A stretch of DNA of 64,000 nt. Source: Meandrina meandrites (lineage: Eukaryota; Cnidaria; Anthozoa; Scleractinia; Meandrinidae). Positions 56,645 through 64,000 of this stretch are shown here, in pieces. Numbering within the stretch: the first letter of the stretch is position 1; each line of letters begins with the position of its first letter. The stretch is from positions 38,323,356-38,387,355 of the forward strand of contig OY855907.1 of assembly GCA_963693305.1 (NCBI GenBank), in the 5' to 3' direction. The translations under genes were made by a program, and so were the position numbers. Below the pieces are notes generated by a model that was not told the DNA's origin, made no database searches, and worked only from the letters and a program-made list of their open reading frames with translations.

Positions 56645-59600
56645 TCAGTGAGGAGGAACTTCATGATTTCCGTTGTTGTCTTCCACGCGATTTTTGTAAA
56701 GGAAATTTAGTGGGTTCTTTTTCTTGTGGCGGCGTTGATTCATTTTGCTGCCAAAATTCTTTTGGAACCACTGCTGAATATCGTTGAAAATGTCGTCCGA
56801 GAAACCCATGTAGTTCAACAGAGAGTGAATGGGCTTGTTTAACGCGGTGTTCTTTTGCTCTTGCTTGACCGGCAGATAAAAGCAGCCAAACTTGATATCG
56901 AGGATTTGTATGATGACGTCACCATATATCTCCAGACACCCGCCCCACTTGTCGTCATCACCATACTTCATATTGTAGTATTTCACACAGATACACGACA
57001 ATGGACAAATACCCTGGCAGAGAGGCGGTGGATTTTTCGCTGGAAAAGATTCAAAACAATCAAAATTAGGATATCTTTCTTTACCAAGAGTAATAATCAT
57101 CATGCAGAATGTTCTCTTTTTTGGCTAGATCTCAAACTACGCAAAGGCATGGTCGCACAACTTCTCCCTTTCACTGTGCTGCTTTGAAGAGCTAATCAAC
57201 ATCCTTTTTCTCTACAACAATTTCAAATATTCTTTTAATGTTTGTTATGAGAATTTGATGGTTGACCAAGGCAAGATCGCCTTGTTGATGATTTCCTATA
57301 TTATTGCCACCCGACCTAGTCTCCTTCGCAGCCGTTGTTTGGGCTCGTCACGCAACGGGGTAGGGAGCGTTGCGTGACAAGCCCAGTCTTGTAAAATGCA
57401 CTGATGCGGGAGTAGGATCCTGCCATAGTTTTGCGAATTAAATTGTGAGATCTGACGATGACGACAAACGTACAACCTGAACCTAAATTTGAACTTCCTC
57501 TCAATGCAAGAGGGCCGAGTTTTCTGTTTATTAAAAAAAATTAGGGAAGTGGGGGGGGGAGGGGGCGGGTAGGGGGGAGGGGGCGGGACGGCTGTACACA
57601 GGCTAGCTACCATCGTCCCAGAGACGTATCTTTGGACCCAGACCACCACCAACTCAGACTATATGTGGGAAAAAGACTCTTTTCCGGAAAATATTTATCT
57701 AATTCGTTTGTTTATGGAAGACTCTCAAATATTCGTTTGGCAACACTGTTGTTCCATCATTTGAGTATTAGGTATTAACTAATAATGATAATGATAATTA
57801 TAGTTTGGAAGGGGCGGGAAAACTTTCAAATTACCAAGGTAAAAGCCCCGGGAACGAGGTTGGAATATGTACAAATCGATACTGTTGAACACCAAATCAG
57901 AGATATTTATATACCCTATCACAGCAATTGAACTGGTGCATCTCTTTACTGCCCTCATTTGAAAAGGACGACAGTAGAAGATGTGAGAGAGAAAGTTGGC
58001 AGAATTCGGTGACAACTATTTTCAAAACAGCCCCGAAAAGTTTTCGGCACTTTTGAGAAACGAACGCCTGGTCTCGGGTAGGTACAAAACGTGGGGTAGG
58101 CCATGGCCTAGGGGTGGTTAATTTTCTTTTAAAGTATTTTTACGGCCAAATTCATGTTATAATCCTGGGGTTGTCATTTTGTGGGGTTGGGGGAGTGAGT
58201 AGGAAAGGGGCAGAAGTTGTATACCTCGCGGCTTACCGTCCTCGTGTACATGACCGCTGTTCAGGTAGAACGTAGTGCTGAGTTTGCTGATGAATAGTTA
58301 TGCAGCTCTCGTAAGCTTGTAATTCTACTGGTCCTCTAGTGTAGCAGCTGCTATTGTTTTGGGGGCTAGGGGCATTGTTCTTGTTGTTTGTTCTATTGTT
58401 CTCTCAGCCACTCATGTGAGACCTTACGAGAGCTGCATGGCGACCCTTGCTGATGTGTGCTTGACATTTTCCCGCGCTTTCACAATCTCACCCCAAGCCC
58501 ACCACGTTTTGTTCCTATCCCCTGGTCTCACAGGAATTTCCTGTAATTTTCAAATCCTACTCCCGTTGCCCTTACACTTCGGTGACCTCCCCCCTAAGAA
58601 CTCATTTACCTGATAGTGTCTCATTCAACAACACCTTGCCATCAAAAATCACAGTAAATCGTATTCCCTGGAAGAAGAATAGCAAAATATCAGCCAAGAT
58701 CACCATTGAAGGCTTGAAGAAATACCGCACGCAAAAATCATCAACTGCGCGCAAGAAAGAGAGAGAGGGCGTTGGAGATTCGACCCCAAAGAATTCGACA
58801 TTGAACTACAGGTATCCTTGTAGTAAATCCATTAGCCGTGGTTAGTGCGAAAATTCTCAATCACCCTGATCAACTACTAAGACACACCACGTGGATCCCT
58901 GTAATTTTCGGGCCAAATCTCAGGACGTGTCCTTTGCAGGAAATGAATTAAGTGCATCACTAGCAGCTGATGCTTGGAGAGAGACAAGCACCAAATGAAG
59001 ACTGACAATAACAAGCTAAAGTTATTATAAACTTGGTAATGAACATTTCGTTCATGACTGAAAAATTAAATAGTGCGACTGTGCGTGGTAGATTTGATGA
59101 ACAAATGGTGTATAATAATAGTGTAGTCTTTACGACTCTAAATAAACTTACCGTACCCTACCTGTCAAACTCGACTAGTATTTTTTAGGAGTATTACTGT
59201 TTGCGTGTGATCTCTTTTCTAAATTCTCAGTTCTTAGCTAAGTGTAGGGAATCCTGCTTTTCGAGAAGACGTTCATAAACAATATACTTGAATGAGTCAC
59301 TTACTTTTTCCTTTTTCACGTACGTCATGTTCATACAGACTAAGTAAACAACAAGCAAACCATGTCAGTGCAATGAAATGTTTATTGTTATCAAGCAATT
59401 CACATTCGCTGGAGTATGAAGGAAAATTAGGGCGGTTTTCTACTATTTCTTATCTTTGAGGGTGGTAAAGGGTATTTTTATGACCCGTGATCGGCCCTTT
59501 TTATTTCCCCTTTTTTGTTCCAGTGAAATGTGAAATGGCTATTTTTTCCAATGTTTTTTTTGTGAATTGTGGAAGTGCTGTTTTATTCTTCGCGAAACGA

Positions 59601-61445
59601 GATCTATACCCTCCCCCCCACCCCACCCCCTTTACCAGCCTCATTGATCATATTTCTTGGCGTGAACTGTAAAGCAAAGTATTTTAATCGAATTTTAAGG
59701 GCAAATCATAGGTTAAAACAATTATATCGTGCATCATGTGCTTATCCGATATTTTTGTTTTTTCGTGAATTGTGAAAGGGCTGTTTTATTCTTCGTGAAA
59801 CGAGATCTATAGCATCCCCAACCTTTACCAGCCTCGTATTTCTTGGTGTAAACTGTAAAGCAAAGTATTTTCTTTAAGGGCAAATAATAGGTTAAAACAA
59901 CAATTTATATATCGTGCATCATGCGCATCGTTATCCGATATTTTTGTTTACGCGACTGTGACGTGAACAAAAAGATTGGATAACCTTAACAACCCCCCAT
60001 ATAGATCGAACATAAAAGGTTAATTTTGGCTGCGCTGCTCCCCGTGATAATATGACATCTCGTCCACCTTTTGTTTGGAAAGAGGTACGGAGAGGGGGTG
60101 GGACAGTTTCCTGTTCAAAGTTGATCATTTTAACTGCTTACCTTTGTGATCCGTTTGGTTGAACAAAAATTCAGCACAGCAGCCACATTGAGGAACGGGT
60201 TCTTTGGTGCAGCCGCAGTCACTATTGGTAACAAAGTCCGCCTCTGAAATCCCCTCTAGCTCTGAGGTCACTGCGTAGAATAACAAACAAATTTGCCAAG
60301 AATAAAGCAGTGATGATTAACTCCCTTTATAAGAATAAACGTCCCTGTTGTTACAGGACGTCCAGAAGTAGTTGATGTACAGGTGAACGACAACTGCTGG
60401 GAGGCTGATCGGGGCTGATCAAATGGCAAAGCGTGGTCGAGGAGTTGAACTCGGGACTATACCGACACATGTTCAGAGAAAAGGTTCAGCTAGTTGCAGA
60501 AACCTACGTCATTTCAAATCCAGGGGATAACTGGAACAGACGAACAAATATTGGATCAGCTGAGGCTTTTATTTGAAACAATTCAACCGAAGGCGTGTCT
60601 TGACTTTCTTTGCCTGTCACATAACCTCCTTCGCAGACGTTCTTTTGGCTCGTCGCACAATCTTTTCAATGATTGCGTGACGAGCCAAAAGAACGTCTGC
60701 TTACGAGGCTACTTACCATGAATACCGAGGTCATTGACTGTCTTCAAAAAATTTGAAAAGCGATTGCGACTCAATATATTATTTCTTCCCATTATTTCCA
60801 AAAGTGGTGCTCTCCCTTGCCCCTACCCTACCCTCCCTCTCAAAGTAGTAAATCAGGTCAGACTGGCAAAATAAAATTATAACAATGCTTCATTTATATG
60901 AAGCATTCGGAAAAAAACAATTTGAGGATAAAATTTCACCCGTGAAAGAAATGATATCCATAGAAGAATCGATTTGTATTAAAATGTTGTCTATAGTTGT
61001 CATGCACTTAGCTCAATCTTTGTACAAAACCGTCCTCCGCTACATAACCAGTAATCTAGACATGAGGGGGACATTGGGGGTTGCTGAACACAGCAAAAAA
61101 ATTGCAATTTCATAGTAAGCCTGTATAGACGTTCAGCATGGTTCAGACGTTCTGTATAGCTGTGTAGCCAGAAAACGCACCCCGCAGGTTGAAGAATATC
61201 CCAATACCGCAATTCAAGATCAAAATTATCGAAATACGGCATGAAAAATTAGCCAATACCGCAATACCGTAAAACCCCAATGTCCTCTCAAACATGCTCA
61301 AATAGACCAATTACCCTCTCCTTTCTCGTTATAAAATTTACAAAACTGCTCGCTCACCTGTTGACTGGGTCTCATTTGCTTGGTTTGACGCAGCGAAGCC
61401 ACTGCAGAGGCAAATAGCTAGCAACAAGCAAAGCAGCATCTTCAT
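56645..61445 (-). CDS. Secreted DUF4773-like protein, gene B
   Basis: Five exons join in phase into 234 residues: 61358-61445, 60142-60270, 59305-59339, 58610-58667, 56645-57039. Exon 1 is a classic signal peptide (MKMLLCLLLAICLCSGFAAS). Exon 2 is Cys-rich (SDCGCTKEPVPQCGCCAEF). The 35-nt exon reads VCMNMTYVKKEK and the 58-nt exon GIRFTVIFDGKVLLNETLSG. The last exon begins KNPPPLCQGICPLSCICVKY, then WGGCLEIYGDV and IKFGCFYLPV, followed by a basic tail (NQRRHKKKNPLN). This cysteine layout and NPPPLC motif agree with DUF4773 as I recall it. Exon sizes of the two small exons are identical to genes A and C, showing duplication. Several NxT/NxS sites suggest glycosylation. Function unknown. Confidence 0.82.
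57318..57385. repeat. Fold-back fragment in gene B intron 4
   Basis: TCTCCTTCGCAGCCGTTGTT then GGGCTCGTCACGCAACG facing CGTTGCGTGACAAGCCC. It shares CTCCTTCGCAG and CTCGTC.C.CAA words with the element at 60622-60711; the right end is lost. Confidence 0.6.
57531..57590 (+). repeat. G-rich low-complexity tract
   Basis: A G-tract region (GGGGGGGGAGGGGGCGGG and similar) in gene B intron 4, with several G-runs that could form a G-quadruplex on the plus strand. Confidence 0.7.
60381..60490 (+). repeat. SINE-body fragment
   Basis: CTGGGAGGCTGATC and CAAAGCGTGGTCGAGGAGTT match the body of the SINE at 17460-17540. In gene B intron 1. Confidence 0.5.
60622..60711. mobile_element. 90-bp fold-back element
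   Basis: TCGCAGACGTTCTTTTGGCT on the left is complementary to AGCCAAAAGAACGTCTGC on the right; ends TAACCTCC and GAGGCTA. Arms about 37 bp. No convincing target duplication. In gene B intron 1. A related fragment lies at 41249-41300. Confidence 0.85.
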
Positions 61446-62088
61446 CAAATTTTCCTGACGAATTTTTTTTACAAAGTGCGCACCACAAAATGCCAACCGA
61501 TCACGCGGAGATTATGAAGGCAACAACGTTATAATCTACCTCACATGACCTTGGGTATCATGTTCTAACGGAGTTGGCTTGCAGTCAATAAATGTTATTT
61601 CAACCATTGCAGAGTTCATTATAACCAGTGATATTCGAATTTTGAAGCTGCTTCATGGAATTATGAAAACAAATATGCTTTGCACTGACAGTAACTACAC
61701 CAGCATGTGGATTTAAAATAAATGGCTGTGGTGTCATAAGTAGAATCTCAATCATCATCGCTAGAAAAACGCAAGTAAACATTCTCGCGTGGAAAACGAA
61801 AATCGTCTACGCACGCGCGAAACGAGCGTGGAACTTTTTATCGCGTCTCCTGGTGCTTGCGTCCGCTTATTTCTTTTTTTCATGCTTCCCTTATTGGTTA
61901 AGTAAGAAAAATTAGGTTATAATTATGAATGAACGCAATTTTTTTATTTTTGAATCTTTTCTGTATTTTCATTAGCTCAACTGAAATTAATTAAATTGCA
62001 GCGTTTTCGAAATCACTTTTACATGCACTTTACAATATTACGAAGCATTTCATGCCAATCTAAAGCCCAACCCAACTTTGTGCTCGAT

Positions 62089-63498
62089 TTAACTTTCTTC
62101 TGTTTCCTCCAGTAGCGGCTCTTCAGGAAAGCGGCCTTCATTGTGACGATAAACCTCGCCGAGATCGCCATCCTTGTGTGACCATTTGTGCATCTCGTCC
62201 ACAATCAGATCCTTGGCGTTGTTGCTGATTTGGAAAAGCGAATGAAGTCGTGCTTGCTCATCCACCGCAATATCCACCAGCTCATCTGACAGTGGAATGT
62301 AGTAACAACCAAGCTCGATGTCAATGACACGTTCCACCAAGTCTCCATAGACTTTTAAACAACCGCCGAACTTCTCTAAACCATAAGACAGGTTATAGAC
62401 CTGCACACAAATATCAGCCACGTGTTGAAGTCCTTGACACAGGGGTGGGGGGTTCTTGCCTGTAAAAGAAAAGAATCAATCAATGTCTGCAGCGTTTTGA
62501 TTGATCTTGTGTAGGCACTCACTCGTCAGCATGTAGATCGTGTTTAAATGAAGGATCATTATACGGTAGTGTGGCATCATCTTAGTGAACGTACCGGAAA
62601 AAGTCTCATTGATCCAAACTTCACTGTTAACAGTCAGAGTAAAACGTACACCCTGAAATAAATAACTCATGGACTACATAAATAACTCATAGTACAGAAA
62701 TATTTAGCTCATGGACTACATGAGTAAAGTGTTATGAAGCGTAATATAATTTTAAAAATAGAGTATTTTTACCTCATGGCCAATTGTTTCTAATTTTGTA
62801 GTTACCGTGGGAATCTTGTGATTTAAGTGCCGGACCGCTTAAGTTGTTAGTCTTAGTTTGTTAAGAGCTAAGCTCTAAACAATAGTTTCCATCGGTGGTC
62901 ATGTTTGGGTTTGTCTACTGACCTTGGTTTAGACCTCCGTAAAGGTCCCTGTTATAGTTTCGTGTTCTATTAGTTTTAGTTCTTCCGAGTTTGTCATTGG
63001 TCGTTTACTCTTTGTGTTCGTTTTTCATGTAGGTCTGTTTGCATTGTCTCAAGTTTTCCAAAGTCAGATTCGTACCGAAACATGTCTACAATTTTGCTAT
63101 ATAGTTGATGAGCCTTCAAGATTAAAGTTATAAGAAGTTGCCAGAAGTAGTCAGTAGTAAGCATTAAGAAGAAGACAGCAAAAGACTGTAGTTGGCTAGA
63201 AGACAATAAAGAAAAGAAGAAGACGATTTCTTCAGAGTCCTGGTTACCTCTCGCGGCTAATTCCACGAACTTTCCAACAAAAGCATGGACTGCATAAGTT
63301 TCTGATTACTTATGATAACATTTTACCAACAGAGAGCGAAAACAAGCTATTTCAGTGTTATTTGCAAAACCGCACTACTCGCCATACCGACAATTTGTCT
63401 ACTGGTTGGCGCTTGCAACGTTAAAATGCGTGCAAAACAGCTCTTCATTAAATCCATACTTACATATTCTTCCTCAACGTACGTCAAATTTGTGCAGA
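62089..63498 (-). CDS. Secreted DUF4773-like protein, gene A (5' part unresolved)
   Basis: Three exons are clear and in phase: 63464-63498 (35 nt, VCTNLTYVEEEY), 62595-62652 (58 nt, GVRFTLTVNSEVWINETFSG) and 62089-62459 (KNPPPLCQGLQHVADICVQV, FGGCLKVYGDLVE, IELGCYYIPL, then an acidic tail ending LLEETEES). These correspond one to one with exons 3-5 of genes B and C. The first exons (signal peptide and CC-type exon) should lie upstream toward 64000 or beyond. A minus frame at 63545-63787 has GGCPNPYSLFHFRYCCPHI, resembling the Cys-rich exon, but I find no donor giving the required phase 1. The gene is therefore partial in this window. The acidic tail contrasts with the basic tail of gene B. 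Confidence 0.78.
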
Positions 63499-64000
63499 CT
63501 ACAAGACAAAACAGCACGCAATTTATGCCGGGTTATAACAGTTGCTAACAATTTCTTATACTTGCAGCAAAGTAAAAGAGCCAGTTAATTGAAGTATATA
63601 CAAGTATGATTATGATATCCAAGAAAGGATGAATCCTCTCTTGTGATAACGTAACTACTGTCCAGCCTACTTTCTGAGGCAAGTTGGGGGAGGGTTTTCC
63701 TATATGTGGACAACAATATCGAAAGTGGAACAATGAGTAAGGGTTTGGACATCCTCCTTTGCTTAACGTTTCAGACAAAATCCGCACTCTTTCTTCAGCA
63801 CGTAACGTTTGTGTTGTATTTACCCTTATGAAAGCGGATTTCAGCGCAGGAGAAAGATTTTAAAAATCATTATTATTTGACTTCAAGTTGGAAATGTAAA
63901 TTCTGCATAACTTGGGAGGTTTTTGCTTCTGAGAATTTTCGAAGATTTGATTTTACATCACCATGATCAAGATAACATCTCGGTACTAGTTGATGATTTG
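63499..64000. other. Right edge: probable 5' part of gene A
   Basis: Expected to contain upstream exons of gene A. Only a Cys-containing open frame on the minus strand is suggestive; no complete exon or promoter can be supported. Confidence 0.35.

Overview
This window is nuclear DNA of a metazoan, most likely an anthozoan cnidarian such as a stony coral or relative. Evidence: AT-rich sequence, compact multi-exon genes with short introns and clear animal orthologs (phosphate transporter, BAG3, IMPACT, TMEM60, CCDC43, SDF2), a dense mix of MITEs, fold-back elements, tRNA-derived SINEs and LINE 3' ends, and no bacterial features. The species cannot be fixed from sequence alone. Gene models were built by reading splice sites and checking that every exon phase joins in frame. 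Layout: 1-1.9 kb holds repeats (a repeated 40-bp block with a TATA-like promoter, a SINE). A single-exon TPR-like gene lies on the minus strand at 2.0-3.4 kb. After 3.8 kb of repeat-rich DNA, a nine-exon SLC20-type sodium/phosphate cotransporter fills 7.2-14.6 kb (minus). A small secreted Ly6/uPAR-like gene follows at 16.6-18.2 kb (minus), next to or within a TATGG pentanucleotide array. From 18.3 to 23.7 kb a non-coding block is tandemly repeated about three times. The third copy was invaded by a LINE 3' end and by a 1.6-kb fold-back transposon flanked by TTAA. 24.4-30.9 kb is a BAG3-like co-chaperone (WW + PGQ-rich + BAG, plus strand). IMPACT (34.3-35.95, minus) and TMEM60 (36.26-36.66, plus) are head to head across about 307 bp. 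CCDC43 (37.9-43.1, plus) contains a textbook U12-type AT-AC intron. SDF2 (45.1-50.5, plus) has six exons and three recognisable MITEs in its introns. From 51.9 kb to the window end, three minus-strand genes share one architecture: signal-peptide exon, Cys-rich exon, a 35-nt exon, a 58-nt exon, then a C-terminal exon with an NPPPLC-type motif. They look like a tandem family of secreted DUF4773-like proteins. A decayed PIF/Harbinger transposon (54.5-56.6 kb) separates two of them. The genes do not form one pathway: the conserved ones are housekeeping (phosphate uptake, chaperoning in cytosol and ER, translation control through GCN2). The most novel material is the DUF4773-like cluster, whose third gene may run off the right edge, and the layered history of target-site-duplicating elements (TTAA fold-back with a preserved paralogous empty site; short palindromes with 9-bp duplications).
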